DNA from: Marine Group II euryarchaeote MED-G35
GTDB taxonomy: Archaea; Thermoplasmatota; Poseidoniia; Poseidoniales; Thalassarchaeaceae
NCBI GenBank assembly: GCA_002457155.1
Contig: NTJS01000008.1
Location: 1-57,760 of the forward strand
DNA: 57,760 nucleotides
Direction of reading: 5' to 3'
The notes beneath the pieces are model-generated. The model was not told the DNA's origin. It ran no database searches and saw nothing but the letters and a program-made list of their open reading frames with translations. How positions within the stretch are numbered: the first letter of the stretch is position 1; each line of letters starts with the position of its first letter. The position numbers and the translations under genes are program-made. Below are positions 25,868-35,386 of this stretch, piece after piece.

Positions 25868-27243
25868 ACTAGGGCGGATAGAAGACTAGCAACGATACAA
25901 GTAACCAATGGATCGTGTATGGAGAGTCCCCACGTCATCCCATTATCGATAATGGAAGAAAGTGCATCTGTCAACTCCAGGAAGGGCCAGACCATTACTA
26001 CCAGCAGGAGCGGAGCAGGGGCGGCTGAAGACCTAGAAAGATCGGAAACCAACAAGTGGAGGGCAGTGGATGCAATTGCCAAGTCCATCATAGCCAAGGC
26101 AGGTATCCACAACCAAGTCAGAACCTCGGAGGAGACTTGGTCGTCAACGGAACCGGAAAGAACGAGCCAAGAAAGGTATGTTACTGGGATGGGCAGTAGA
26201 ATCGATGCTCCGGAAATTGAGAATGCAGGTCGTGCCATCGGTCCCGATACAGCATCCCACCAGCGACCGCAATCAGACTCAGAAAGTCTGGATACCAGTG
26301 CTGGTGATGAGATAGATGCGATAAAGGCCGGAGCGAGTACCAAAGCGGCGAGGAGTCGGCTATCATGCGACTGGAGGTCGTAATCCATCATCAGGGCGTA
26401 GGAGAGAAGAATGGCAACTATTGCCGGAGTTGCCCTCCCGACCGTTTCTATAGGATTCCGGAGCTCCATCCTAATCGACCAACGAATTAGAGACGAGATC
26501 GCGCGTTGCTCGCTTGATTGGACTGGTTCGGGCAATTGGGAGGGATCGCCTGATGATTCCCCCGTAGATTCACTCAGAATCCTGTCTTCTATTGTCAGTA
26601 TTCTATCTGCACATGACGAGAGATCTTTGTCATGAGTCGCCACCAATATCCCATGGTTCCGGGAAGATAGGGCCCTAATCCATCCCTTCAGTGTCTCCTT
26701 TGCGGAGTCGTCTAGACCTTCAGATGGTTCGTCTAGAAGGACTACTCTGGGAGTCTCGCTGAGTACTGCAGGGGCCAAACCGCACAAAATGGATAGGCGA
26801 CGCCTGAGCCCTCCGGAAAGGTGTGCGACGCGATCTTCGGACCTATGGCGGAGGCCCCATTGCCCCAATAGATCCGCTATTTGCTCTTCATGGGAGTGAA
26901 TTCCTGCGACAGAAAGGGATACTGCAAGCCTCTCTGAAACGGTCTCTTCTCCGGAGATTCCGCCCTTCTGAAGCGTCAGACCCATAGGAGGAGGGGGGTT
27001 TCTGCGGCCATCTGAGTCTCTAACCAATATCGATTCCCCCCTCTCGTGCCAGATTACTTCACCAGACCTCAATGGCAAGATTCCAGCGAACGCCTCGATC
27101 AGGGTCGTCTTTCCGGACCCATTGTTCCCCATCACTGAAACTACTTCTCCGGCTCCTAGGTTGACTGATACTCCCTCCAGAACCTTGGATGGCCCTCTGT
27201 GTACTTCTATCCCCTTTACCTGGGCCAATGGAGATATGGGCAT
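25834..27243 (-). CDS. CcmA-CcmB fusion: cytochrome c maturation ABC ATPase and permease
   Basis: 469 residues from ATG 27243. The N-terminal half is a CcmA-type ATPase: MGNNGSGKTTL (Walker A), HLSGGLRRRLSI (signature), VVLLDEPSEGLDD (Walker B) and THDK (H-loop). From about residue 240 the protein becomes a six-helix membrane domain with the CcmB pattern (FIASISSPALVSRL, ESDCGRWW, LLLVVMVWPFLELTDAL). CcmA and CcmB are usually separate subunits of the CcmABCD complex, so here they are joined in one chain. ccmC follows. No ccmE, ccmF or ccmH lies in the window. It is divergent from the rhomboid gene with about 80 bp between starts. The ATG at 27267 is a longer alternative. Confidence 0.85.
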   Translation of the reverse strand: MPISPLAQVKGIEVHRGPSKVLEGVSVNLGAGEVVSVMGNNGSGKTTLIEAFAGILPLRSGEVIWHERGESILVRDSDGRRNPPPPMGLTLQKGGISGEETVSERLAVSLSVAGIHSHEEQIADLLGQWGLRHRSEDRVAHLSGGLRRRLSILCGLAPAVLSETPRVVLLDEPSEGLDDSAKETLKGWIRALSSRNHGILVATHDKDLSSCADRILTIEDRILSESTGESSGDPSQLPEPVQSSEQRAISSLIRWSIRMELRNPIETVGRATPAIVAILLSYALMMDYDLQSHDSRLLAALVLAPAFIASISSPALVSRLSESDCGRWWDAVSGPMARPAFSISGASILLPIPVTYLSWLVLSGSVDDQVSSEVLTWLWIPALAMMDLAIASTALHLLVSDLSRSSAAPAPLLLVVMVWPFLELTDALSSIIDNGMTWGLSIHDPLVTCIVASLLSALVWLSAVLIPDY

Positions 27244-27323
27244 ATTGTCTCGGCAGGGGACTGTCATATTGAGTGTTCCATAACTACGAATCCCTCTTTA
27301 GAGCAATCATCTGGGGCCAATCA

Positions 27324-28367
27324 ATGGCCAGAGACATCGACTTTCTCTGGGGTCAGCTAGAGGCGATCGACTTTCTCTGGATTACGGTTCTCTTTTTGGT
27401 TGCAATCGGACCTTTGGTTTACGCCGGAAGTAAAGGAGATAGTTTGGCGCTTGCAATGGTTCTTTCACTACTCCTTGTCCATTTCGTCCAGTACTTCTTG
27501 TCGGTTCTACAGCACGAGTGGTTTGATTTCTTTCCTGTCGATATTTTCGGTTTAATCCCTGTTTTGTCCGGAGAACCTTCTCATTTCCACCGGATGTTCA
27601 CTTCTGCATGGTTGCATGCCGACTTTATCCATGTTCTTGGGAACATCCTCGTAATAGCGTTGGCTGGAGTGCCGCTCGAGCAGAGAATGGGGGCAAAAAG
27701 GTGGGTTGCTGTGTACTTCATAGGGTTCCTTGGTGGGAACATTGCATGGGTCTTGTCCCACCCAGATTCAAATTCCCCAGCAATTGGAGCTAGTGGAGCT
27801 GCATTCGGACTTCTAGGGGCTTACTTGGCCTGCTGGCCAGAGGACAAGATCGAGTTTCCCCTACTTTTCCTAATAAGGGCTTGGCCCGTGTGGCTAATTG
27901 CATTCATCCGACTAGGACTCGAGATTTTCCAGATGTACTCGATTCAAAGTGGGACGGCGGGAGAAACCAACATAGCGCATATGGCACACGTAGGTGGATT
28001 CTTCCTAGCTTACCTTGCCGCGAGGCCCATCGCAAAGGGTGCTCCGAGCCCGATTGGCGATATTGGTGCTTCAGGAAAAGCCTCTTCATTGTCAGATGAC
28101 ATCAGAAAGCAGGCCACTGCTAGGATGGGAAGCTTACAGAGCGATCCTTGGGGTTCAGCAGGAAAAAACCTGGAAGGAAGAGCTGCAAGAATTCTTACCA
28201 GATTGAGGGAAGAGGGTGACGAGTTGGAGACTAGGAGGGCTTGGCTAGAAGAGTTGGCTGAGCACACAATTTGCCCTGTTTGTGATGGGGAAATCGTCGC
28301 TATAGACGACAGGGGGGTGTGCAGATTGAATTGCTCCCTGTCCCCGAGCCACATTAGGTGGCCATAA
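27324..28367 (+). CDS. Rhomboid family intramembrane protease with C-terminal zinc-ribbon tail
   Basis: 347 residues from ATG 27324; a GTG at 27273 would add 17 residues. Six transmembrane segments surround the catalytic Ser157 in GASGAAFG and His222 in MAHVGGFFL, and HADFIHVLGN has the conserved His/Asn of the oxyanion region. Rhomboids cleave transmembrane substrates. Residues after about 245 are hydrophilic and end in a CPVCDGEI...CRLNCS zinc-ribbon-like segment, facing the cytoplasm if the topology is standard. The neighbouring giant subtilase has a similar tail. Confidence 0.88.
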   Translation: MARDIDFLWGQLEAIDFLWITVLFLVAIGPLVYAGSKGDSLALAMVLSLLLVHFVQYFLSVLQHEWFDFFPVDIFGLIPVLSGEPSHFHRMFTSAWLHADFIHVLGNILVIALAGVPLEQRMGAKRWVAVYFIGFLGGNIAWVLSHPDSNSPAIGASGAAFGLLGAYLACWPEDKIEFPLLFLIRAWPVWLIAFIRLGLEIFQMYSIQSGTAGETNIAHMAHVGGFFLAYLAARPIAKGAPSPIGDIGASGKASSLSDDIRKQATARMGSLQSDPWGSAGKNLEGRAARILTRLREEGDELETRRAWLEELAEHTICPVCDGEIVAIDDRGVCRLNCSLSPSHIRWP

Positions 28368-28399
28368 GTGGCAATCTTGCAGGCACTTACAGGTTGGAG

Positions 28400-28436
28400 T
28401 TATACAGGTCTTGACTTTGGCTCTCTTAGAGAGCCA
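28400..28436 (+). promoter_or_regulatory. TATA-like box and inverted repeat at the start of the giant subtilase gene
   Basis: A TTATAC element at 28400-28405 lies about 30 bases before the ATG, at a distance that would place transcription start near 28427-28430. The arms TGGCTCTC (28418-28425) and GAGAGCCA (28429-28436) are a perfect 8-bp inverted repeat with the spacer TTA; the second arm ends on the first base of the ATG. This is either an operator over the start site or a hairpin hiding the start codon. Confidence 0.45.
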
Positions 28437-31400
28437 TGGTCAGAGGTCCAGGAAAGTTCTTCCCGTTTGCCATTGCGATTTTGGTTTTCTTGCTTGATGT
28501 GCCCATAGGAGCAGCGCATGTCCCTGATGTAGAGAATTCTGATTCTACAGTTTTTTTTGAGGGTGAAACTCCAACCATCACATCATTGATTTGCGGGGAA
28601 GAAGAATGCCAGAAAGAACGCAATCCGACCCATACCCCTCTCGATTCTAGTCCTCCAGTAATGGAATTTGGATGGTGGAATGGTTTCTGGTCCGACTCCG
28701 ACTCCAATGGTTTTGATGACCGTCTCCAACTTATCGTGACAGGAGAAAGGGAGTCCGTCTCAGTAACTTCAATCGTTGGTGATGATGGCAGAGGAACTGT
28801 TGCTATCATTGTCCACTATGCGTGGCACCCAGGAGTTGCGGACATCGACTCGTTAAAGGGAGTAATCGAGCAACACGGCTGGGAAAACGAGGGGTCTTGG
28901 TTCATGGTAATGGACCATCTAGATGCTATCGTCCTTGATCATGTCCCAGTGAGTTCTCTTATCGGCATATGGGGCCTAGATGGAGTTGTCCTTGTCGAGG
29001 AGCAGAGCGTCATTGTTCCTTATCTGGACAAAGCCACAAAGGGCTCTAAGGTAAGAACATCGGGAGTTTATGACGAGGCTTTGAGGGGGCTTGGGTACCA
29101 TGGTTCTGGAAAGGTGATCGCCATTCTTGACACAGGGGTCGATAATGAGCACTTCTCACTTGACGATTTCTCGGACAATAACAAGGATAACACAAAGGAT
29201 CCAGATGACATAGAGGACCCCAAATGGGTTGGCGGGTGCGATGCAACGGGAGTGGGGCAATCAGGCTGCAACGAGGAGGACCCGGATGATGGCGACGGGC
29301 ATGGAACTCACGTTGCTGGAATTGCCCTAGGGACCGGAGACTCCAGAAGGGTGAACCAGGGCTACTCCCCGGGCTCTTATCTGGTCGACGTGAAGGTCAT
29401 GGAGGACTACGGCGGAGGAAACTCCCAATCTATTCTTGCCGGCATTCAGTGGGCCATTACCAATAGAGACACCGATTGGGGCAACAACGCATCAAGCAGA
29501 GGAATCGATGTCCTCTCTATGTCCTTCGGTAGAGCTAGCTCTGCAGTTGGGGACAACAACGAAGACGGGTCGTCGGCAGAAGGAAACCTTGTCAACCAAG
29601 CCTCAGAGAATGGTTTGGTCTGTGTAGCGGCAATTGGAAATGATGGGGCCAACAATGTCAACTCCGTCGGCGCGGCGGATACCTCGATCACCGTTGGATG
29701 GCTGGATGACAAGAATACGATAGCCCGCAGTGATGACTCCATTAGCTCAAACTCCAACTATGGCCCGAGGACCGATGATGATGACGGAGACTCATGGGAT
29801 GAAATGAAACCATGGGTAGTGGCCCCTGGTTCAAACATCAACTCGGCACAGCATGCCGAATCTTCTGGAATAATCCCTGGTTCTGAAGTAAACAGGGCTA
29901 GTGATGACTACACGCAGTTATCGGGATCTAGCATGTCGACACCTGCAGTAGCAGGACTCGTTGCAATAATGCTAGAAATTGGCGAAATGCGAGATATGCC
30001 ATTCATGGACGAGGGCGAGCCGGGAATAGAGAGATATGAGGCGATAAGGAGTTTCCTTGCAAGTGGTTCTGAGTTCAGAAATGAATGGTCCGAGGACGAT
30101 AGCTGGGAAGGCAATAGCTGGAACACTAGGTATGGATTCGGGATCATTGATGGGGTGGAGGTTGCCAGCCAGATGTTCGGTGGCGGGGGGGTTACCAACG
30201 ATTCGGGAGGGCCTCAATCACCTCAAGAGGGGCATTGGGTGGAAATCGAGAGCCCTGCGGCTTACTCGTGGCTTGTCGAGGGTAAGTCATACAACTTGCG
30301 TGGCCACATAAACGAGCACGGCGAGGACAATGCGACCATAGAAGAAGTTGTAGCAAAGGTAGAAATGAAGTTCAAGAAAGCAACAAATACACCCAAGGAG
30401 AAGTTGATTCTTGTAAATTGGACAAGAACGACTGGAATTACAAACTGGACCATTCCCTTCGAAGTTCCTGATCTGCCTGACGAATATTCCGATGTCTCAA
30501 TCACAGGGATGGTTGCGGCGAGAAACGACATCGGCAGATGGAGCAATACAACTGAGTTCTTTTTCCCTGTCGGAATTGTCAATTTCACCCTAGAGGGGCC
30601 AAGTGGCCTTGCCGATATCCAAGGCTCGGTGGAGGTCTTCGGGCAGTTCCAGTCTATTGGAAACGCGACAATCCAATGGAGGGTCGATAACGAAGACTGG
30701 CAGGATGCCAGCAATTACCATGATGGTCGCTGGACAGAAGAAGACAGGAAGGGGCAAAAGCACTCCTCATCCAATAGGAGGGGAGATGGGAGCAATGACC
30801 CAGATTTCCAGGGTCACGCGTACTGCACCCATATGTTCAGACAGGCAGAAAATACAAACACGCAGGGAGAGACAATAGTCGGTTGCAAGGATAACGATCG
30901 TGGATGGACCGGTTGGAGTTTCGATTGGGACACGACCCAATACAAAGATGATGAATACAGACTCTCGGTAAGGATAGTCAGTGCCATAGGGGTTTTCTCA
31001 GAGGAATTGAGGAGGTTTGTGCAAATCAACAATGTCGAGCCAATGCCAGACTTGGTTTTCGTTAGTAAATCGATTTCGGTTCAGGAATTCGGTATCCCAA
31101 TGCAGGAATCCTACGTCAACACATTCTTGGAAGTCAGGGCGACCATTAGGAATACGGGAGATCAGGCCGCTACCGGCGTAGGGGTCATTCTGGAAGAATG
31201 GGGAGAGAGACGGGATGAATACGTCATTTCGAATATAGATACTGGGCAGTTCGTTGAAGTTGTACTTTACTGGAACCCCATGGATGCAGGCGATGCTCTG
31301 TTATCCATTTCAATCGACCCTTTGAATTCGATTCAAGAGTTAGACGACAACAACAACGAACTAGATGGGACTTTCTCTGTAGTCCCAAGGCCACCAGGTG

Positions 31401-33406
31401 TTGATCTTGCAATTAGAGCTGGGTCAATTTCAGCTGCGACAGTCTCTAGCCCGATTCCCAGGCCAGACGAGTCGGCCGTTGTCCAAGCAAGGGTGGACAA
31501 TCTAGGATCGCAGGACGCTGTCGGAGTCTCGGGGACTCTGGAAATGATGACTGAGAGAGGTTGGGAATTCATTGGGAATTCAACTACTCCATTGGTTCTG
31601 GGCGGGTCTCATTCGATGATTTCTTTTCCCTTTGCTCCAAACATTTCCGGACCACTGGAAGTGAGGGTGAGTGTCATCTTGGAAAGCGGAGGGGACAATG
31701 ACTGGTCCAACAATGTACGGGTCAAGACCCTACTTGTTGACAGTACGACTTTGTCTGGTCCGAGGGATGCTGATCTGAATCCCGGAGAGAGCCCCATTGC
31801 CATTGTAAGTCTGGATAGCGAAGAGGGTGATGATCTGCTGATTGGGGAGAAGGATGGAACTCTGTTAATGTACAAACTAACTGAGAGTAAATCGTTAATT
31901 GAATGCAATAACGTGATTGAAGAACGGTGGTCTGGAGATATTTCGATTATCGGAACGGATGAAGAGTTTGCCCACATTGTGTGGACGAGGCGTTACATGG
32001 GGCCAAACTGGTTCCTAATGCAGACCCTAAGTTACTCCACTATCGACTCTAGTTGTAGAATCGCCCCCCCTCAGGACTTACTCCCGGGGATTCCACTGTC
32101 CGATGGCAAGTATTGGGGTATTGACATGGACATAAGGGACTCCGAGATTCTTGTTTCTGGCTACCACAGGGATGTTTTCAGCGGAGGAAGTCTAGAGGAC
32201 GAGACTAACATCTTCCTAATTCATTCAGAAAGCCCGCTCTCCTCGGACGACTGGACTCTGCAGACTGGAATAATCAAGGACATCGATGCTGACCCTTACC
32301 AGATTGATTCGCTATCAGTTGAATTCGGACATGATCAGGCACATATCCTCTATCAAACGATCAGGAACGACACTACTGGAAAGGACCGCCTTGGGGTCTG
32401 GTACTCGCATGGAATGATTGATCAGGAAACGTGGGCATATCGAAAGGCGGTGGGTGACGAGTCAGCCATCCCAATGCTGACCGTGATTGAAGATGATGAT
32501 GGCGATACTTTGGTTTCGCTTTGGAGAGAAGGGGACCCCCAAGACTCCGAACTGGTCGTATTCGTGACTGATTCAAATTTCATGACCAATGGCGAAATGG
32601 AAACGAGGATTCCAGCAAGAGGGTTGGCGGGAATAGGCGTGGTGGAGTCTGAGAGGGGGATTCAGGTTCTATTCGATCGGGTTGGGGCAAATGGCCCTCA
32701 AGTCGAGTACGGGCTGATTGATGTTGATAGTGGTTGGATAGGTCTCTCAGACACTTTGGTCAGAGGGCAATACAAATCGATGGATAGGTCCGAAGATTCT
32801 GGAGAAACGATGATGGTCGTCTCATCATCTGACGGTTGGCAAATAAGGACTCTGATAGACGATGGTTCTTCTAGACGCAGTGGGAGCCTATCTGACCAAC
32901 TAAGATCATCCCTCGGCTTGGACCAAGAGAGTTTCGAAATCCTAGTGATTGGTGTCGCATTGGCCGTTCTGATACTTGGAATGGTAACCTTAGTCGGTCT
33001 TTCCGCACAGGGAGTCAGGTGGGTCGGAAGGAGAGGGTCGATTGACAAGAATGCTAGCGTGGTGATGGAGGATGACGTAGTGGACCTAGTGGGGGAAACA
33101 GATCTCCCGGTTGGCTCAGATGAGGTCGAAATTGTCCAAGATGATTCTAATGATGATATTGCCGTAAGCGGACGTGATAGTAGGAGAGCAAGGAGGGACA
33201 GGAGGAATTCCGAAGAAGGTGGTTTGCTAGACACAACTGGTTCTGGCACTATTGAACCCGTATTGGAAATCCAGATGCCAGATTCCCCCATGGCACCACC
33301 GATTGCTGGACAGGTAACATGCCCTGGGTGCAAGAGCAGGTTCGCAACAGAACCAGGAGTCATGTCGATGAAGTGCCCAGTTTGTGGATCGAAAATTGAT
33401 CTCTGA
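28436..33406 (+). CDS. Giant membrane-anchored subtilisin-family (S8) protease
   Basis: 1656 residues. A signal peptide (about 8-24) is followed by a prodomain-like region (about 90-200), then the S8 catalytic domain with Asp232 in AILDTGVD, His289 in GHGTHVAG and Ser499 in GSSMSTPAVAG, and Asn in AAIGNDG. Downstream are Asp-rich loops, a long array of Ig/CARDB-like beta domains (for example NTGDQAATGVGVILEEW and NLGSQDAVGVSGTLEMM), and a beta-propeller-like region. A transmembrane helix (about 1500-1523) leads to a cytoplasmic tail ending in a C-x2-C...C-x2-C zinc ribbon. It is exported and anchored, degrading external or surface proteins. It lies behind the rhomboid gene. Coding is unbroken. 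Confidence 0.93.
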   Translation: MVRGPGKFFPFAIAILVFLLDVPIGAAHVPDVENSDSTVFFEGETPTITSLICGEEECQKERNPTHTPLDSSPPVMEFGWWNGFWSDSDSNGFDDRLQLIVTGERESVSVTSIVGDDGRGTVAIIVHYAWHPGVADIDSLKGVIEQHGWENEGSWFMVMDHLDAIVLDHVPVSSLIGIWGLDGVVLVEEQSVIVPYLDKATKGSKVRTSGVYDEALRGLGYHGSGKVIAILDTGVDNEHFSLDDFSDNNKDNTKDPDDIEDPKWVGGCDATGVGQSGCNEEDPDDGDGHGTHVAGIALGTGDSRRVNQGYSPGSYLVDVKVMEDYGGGNSQSILAGIQWAITNRDTDWGNNASSRGIDVLSMSFGRASSAVGDNNEDGSSAEGNLVNQASENGLVCVAAIGNDGANNVNSVGAADTSITVGWLDDKNTIARSDDSISSNSNYGPRTDDDDGDSWDEMKPWVVAPGSNINSAQHAESSGIIPGSEVNRASDDYTQLSGSSMSTPAVAGLVAIMLEIGEMRDMPFMDEGEPGIERYEAIRSFLASGSEFRNEWSEDDSWEGNSWNTRYGFGIIDGVEVASQMFGGGGVTNDSGGPQSPQEGHWVEIESPAAYSWLVEGKSYNLRGHINEHGEDNATIEEVVAKVEMKFKKATNTPKEKLILVNWTRTTGITNWTIPFEVPDLPDEYSDVSITGMVAARNDIGRWSNTTEFFFPVGIVNFTLEGPSGLADIQGSVEVFGQFQSIGNATIQWRVDNEDWQDASNYHDGRWTEEDRKGQKHSSSNRRGDGSNDPDFQGHAYCTHMFRQAENTNTQGETIVGCKDNDRGWTGWSFDWDTTQYKDDEYRLSVRIVSAIGVFSEELRRFVQINNVEPMPDLVFVSKSISVQEFGIPMQESYVNTFLEVRATIRNTGDQAATGVGVILEEWGERRDEYVISNIDTGQFVEVVLYWNPMDAGDALLSISIDPLNSIQELDDNNNELDGTFSVVPRPPGVDLAIRAGSISAATVSSPIPRPDESAVVQARVDNLGSQDAVGVSGTLEMMTERGWEFIGNSTTPLVLGGSHSMISFPFAPNISGPLEVRVSVILESGGDNDWSNNVRVKTLLVDSTTLSGPRDADLNPGESPIAIVSLDSEEGDDLLIGEKDGTLLMYKLTESKSLIECNNVIEERWSGDISIIGTDEEFAHIVWTRRYMGPNWFLMQTLSYSTIDSSCRIAPPQDLLPGIPLSDGKYWGIDMDIRDSEILVSGYHRDVFSGGSLEDETNIFLIHSESPLSSDDWTLQTGIIKDIDADPYQIDSLSVEFGHDQAHILYQTIRNDTTGKDRLGVWYSHGMIDQETWAYRKAVGDESAIPMLTVIEDDDGDTLVSLWREGDPQDSELVVFVTDSNFMTNGEMETRIPARGLAGIGVVESERGIQVLFDRVGANGPQVEYGLIDVDSGWIGLSDTLVRGQYKSMDRSEDSGETMMVVSSSDGWQIRTLIDDGSSRRSGSLSDQLRSSLGLDQESFEILVIGVALAVLILGMVTLVGLSAQGVRWVGRRGSIDKNASVVMEDDVVDLVGETDLPVGSDEVEIVQDDSNDDIAVSGRDSRRARRDRRNSEEGGLLDTTGSGTIEPVLEIQMPDSPMAPPIAGQVTCPGCKSRFATEPGVMSMKCPVCGSKIDL

Positions 33407-33415
33407 GGTTAGGGA

Positions 33416-34045
33416 ATGACTGCAATTCTACTCGCTTCTGCCTCCGAAAGGAGAAGAGGCATTATGGCAGAGTTCTCTGAAATAGATGGAATAGAATTGA
33501 GATTCAGCGTATTGAAAGAGCCCGAGCCCGAGCCTTCGAATAATCTTGAGGTTCATTTGCAAGTCGAAGCCTCCTGCATGCATAAGGCGAGATCTGCTGT
33601 ATCGGAGCTTGGTTGTTTTGAAAACTCAGATGTAGAAATGATAGTGGTTTCTGACACGCTGGTAGAGGATCCTGACGATAGTCGGGTCGCATTGGGCAAG
33701 CCGGAGGACAAGGTTAGCGCAGCTTCCACCCTGATCAGACTCTCTGGCCGCAGACACAAAGTTTGGTCTTCGACGGCAATCATCACTAGAAATGGGACTG
33801 GTTTGGAAGTTGGTGCAGGTTGGCGAGCGGCGGTCTGGACTGATTTCTCAATAGTGGAATTTGATGAAATAGGAGTGGACGAAATGGAGGATTTGATTGC
33901 CAGTGGATCTTGGTTTGGGAAGGCTGGCGGGTATGATCTAGCCGGGAAGGCTGGTTCTTTCTCAAGGGTAATCGAAGGGGAGGATGTGACTGTTCTAGGT
34001 TTCTCATCCCGTGCATTCGAAGAAATTGGGGGAGTACTTCTCTAG
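33416..34045 (+). CDS. maf: Maf-like nucleotide pyrophosphatase
   Basis: 209 residues. It starts with ILLASASERRRGIM, the Maf signature LASxSxRR, and the second motif VVSDTLVEDPDDSRVALGKPEDKVSAASTL covers the metal-binding DT(x) region. GSWFGKAGGYDLAGKAGSF (about 165-183) matches the C-terminal GKAGgYGIQG pattern. Maf proteins hydrolyse modified or non-canonical nucleoside triphosphates. It begins 9 bases after the subtilase stop. Its own 3' end overlaps the convergent NifU-like gene by four bases in a shared CTAG. Confidence 0.9.
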   Translation: MTAILLASASERRRGIMAEFSEIDGIELRFSVLKEPEPEPSNNLEVHLQVEASCMHKARSAVSELGCFENSDVEMIVVSDTLVEDPDDSRVALGKPEDKVSAASTLIRLSGRRHKVWSSTAIITRNGTGLEVGAGWRAAVWTDFSIVEFDEIGVDEMEDLIASGSWFGKAGGYDLAGKAGSFSRVIEGEDVTVLGFSSRAFEEIGGVLL

Positions 34046-34539
34046 ACGAAGGCGACGCCCCCGAACTTCAAGACGAAATCGCGCTGAATCTCGTCGAACC
34101 AGTCAAGCATTGACGAGGCAAAGCGGACTTTGCAGACCTCATCATCATGCAGCAAGTCGTCTTGGATGCCCTGTAGGGTTCCTGGAGCCGCTCCACAGGA
34201 AACGCATGCCCCGTCCAGATCGATGACTAGTGATAGGGCCCTATTCCCGTCACTTCTAACCTCAATTTCCCCTCTAGAAACGACCAGGGCCCCCCCATGC
34301 CCCTCCAGGGCCGCCCTAACAGGGCCAAGTCTTGCCATCAGCGCCGGGACCAATGATTTGTCTTCAGACTCAAATAATTCAAGAAGCGACAACGAAAGAA
34401 GCCTAGAAGTCTCGATTGGGTCATTTCTTTCTGATACCCGACGTTCTGCCTCGTTCTGGATGGCCTCGCTAATCTGAGACCTATACTTGTCCTCTAGTTC
34501 ATCTGGGACCCCAGTATCGTCATCTCCATTATTCATCAA
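34042..34539 (-). CDS. NifU-like Fe-S scaffold (C-terminal domain)
   Basis: 165 residues. The C-terminal 95 residues are a NifU C-terminal domain: RAALEGHGGALVV, then DGACVSCGAAPGTLQGIQ with C112 and C115, the CxxC that holds a transient cluster. Residues 1-60 are an acidic helical extension without the IscU-like domain. It faces sufC with 49 bp between starts, a context for Fe-S cluster assembly. Confidence 0.88.
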   Translation of the reverse strand: MMNNGDDDTGVPDELEDKYRSQISEAIQNEAERRVSERNDPIETSRLLSLSLLELFESEDKSLVPALMARLGPVRAALEGHGGALVVSRGEIEVRSDGNRALSLVIDLDGACVSCGAAPGTLQGIQDDLLHDDEVCKVRFASSMLDWFDEIQRDFVLKFGGVAFV

Positions 34540-34558
34540 TTAATGCGAATGAGTCAGC

Positions 34559-34588
34559 CATTATAGGGTCACCTAAGGGAGGAAGAGA
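34559..34588 (+). promoter_or_regulatory. sufC leader with strong Shine-Dalgarno sequence
   Basis: CTAAGGGAGGAAG at about 34573-34585 is followed by the TTG start at 34589, which decides this non-ATG start. An ATTATAGG element at 34558-34565 is TATA-like but so close that the ribosome site would fall at the 5' end of the transcript; its role is uncertain. Confidence 0.35.
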
Positions 34589-35377
34589 TTGAATACTCAA
34601 TTAGTTCCGCTAATTCTGAGAGATAACTTGAGACTCCCATTGCTAGAGATCAAAGACCTGCATGCAGGCATTGACGGAAATGAAATCCTAAAGGGGATTA
34701 ATCTGAAAATTGGACCCGGTGAAATTCATGCCATTATGGGTAGGAACGGAAGCGGAAAAACCACTGCTGCCAATGTCATAATGGGGCATCCGGACTTTGA
34801 GGTAGCGGAAGGGGATGTGATTCTGGAGGGGGAGAGCCTACTAGAAATGGAATCTTGGGAAAGGGCTCGGAAGGGAGTATTCCTCTCATTCCAATACCCT
34901 CAAGCAGTTCCAGGACTTCAGGTTGGAAATTTCCTCAGGAAGTCTGTTGCTAGCATCAGAGGCGAGGAGGAGGCCAAGGGCGCTGCCTTCAGGGAAAAGT
35001 TGACAATGGCGATGGAATCTCTCGATATCCCTCGTACTTTCATGTCAAGGTATGTCAATGATGGTTTCAGCGGTGGTGAGAAGAAGCGTTTTGAAATCCT
35101 ACAAATGATGCTCCTAAGTCCTCGCCTTGCAGTTCTCGATGAGACTGATAGTGGCTTGGACATAGATGGAATAAGGACTGTATCCGAAGGAGTCAATGCC
35201 GCTATCAGGGGGACTGATTCTGGGGCATTGATAATCACCCACTACTCTAGGATTCTAGAACATGTACAGCCAGATATGGTGCATGTCCTATTAGATGGAA
35301 AGATTGTATCTTCAGGAGGCCCTGAGCTGGCTACAAAACTTGAAGAGAGAGGCTACGAATGGCTGAAACAAGAATGA
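34589..35377 (+). CDS. sufC: Fe-S assembly ATPase SufC
   Basis: 262 residues from TTG 34589. IMGRNGSGKTTAANVIMG (Walker A), FSGGEKKRFEILQMM (signature), AVLDETDSGLDIDG (Walker B) and TH in ALIITHYSR match SufC. The DETDSGLDIDG variant is characteristic of SufC compared with other ABC ATPases. It forms the SufBC2D complex that assembles Fe-S clusters. sufB follows after nine bases, then sufD, the standard order. Confidence 0.95.
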   Translation: MNTQLVPLILRDNLRLPLLEIKDLHAGIDGNEILKGINLKIGPGEIHAIMGRNGSGKTTAANVIMGHPDFEVAEGDVILEGESLLEMESWERARKGVFLSFQYPQAVPGLQVGNFLRKSVASIRGEEEAKGAAFREKLTMAMESLDIPRTFMSRYVNDGFSGGEKKRFEILQMMLLSPRLAVLDETDSGLDIDGIRTVSEGVNAAIRGTDSGALIITHYSRILEHVQPDMVHVLLDGKIVSSGGPELATKLEERGYEWLKQE

Positions 35378-35386
35378 GGTTCTGAG

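Noticed and set aside
29740-29800. GAT/GAC-rich repeats in the subtilase and PKD genes
   Set aside because: They encode Asp-rich calcium-type loops in frame and are not a DNA repeat array.
32698-33363. 221-residue minus frame at the end of the subtilase gene
   Set aside because: It is Ser/Pro/Thr-rich antisense to the coding sequence of the transmembrane and Asp-rich tail. No signal or domain is visible.
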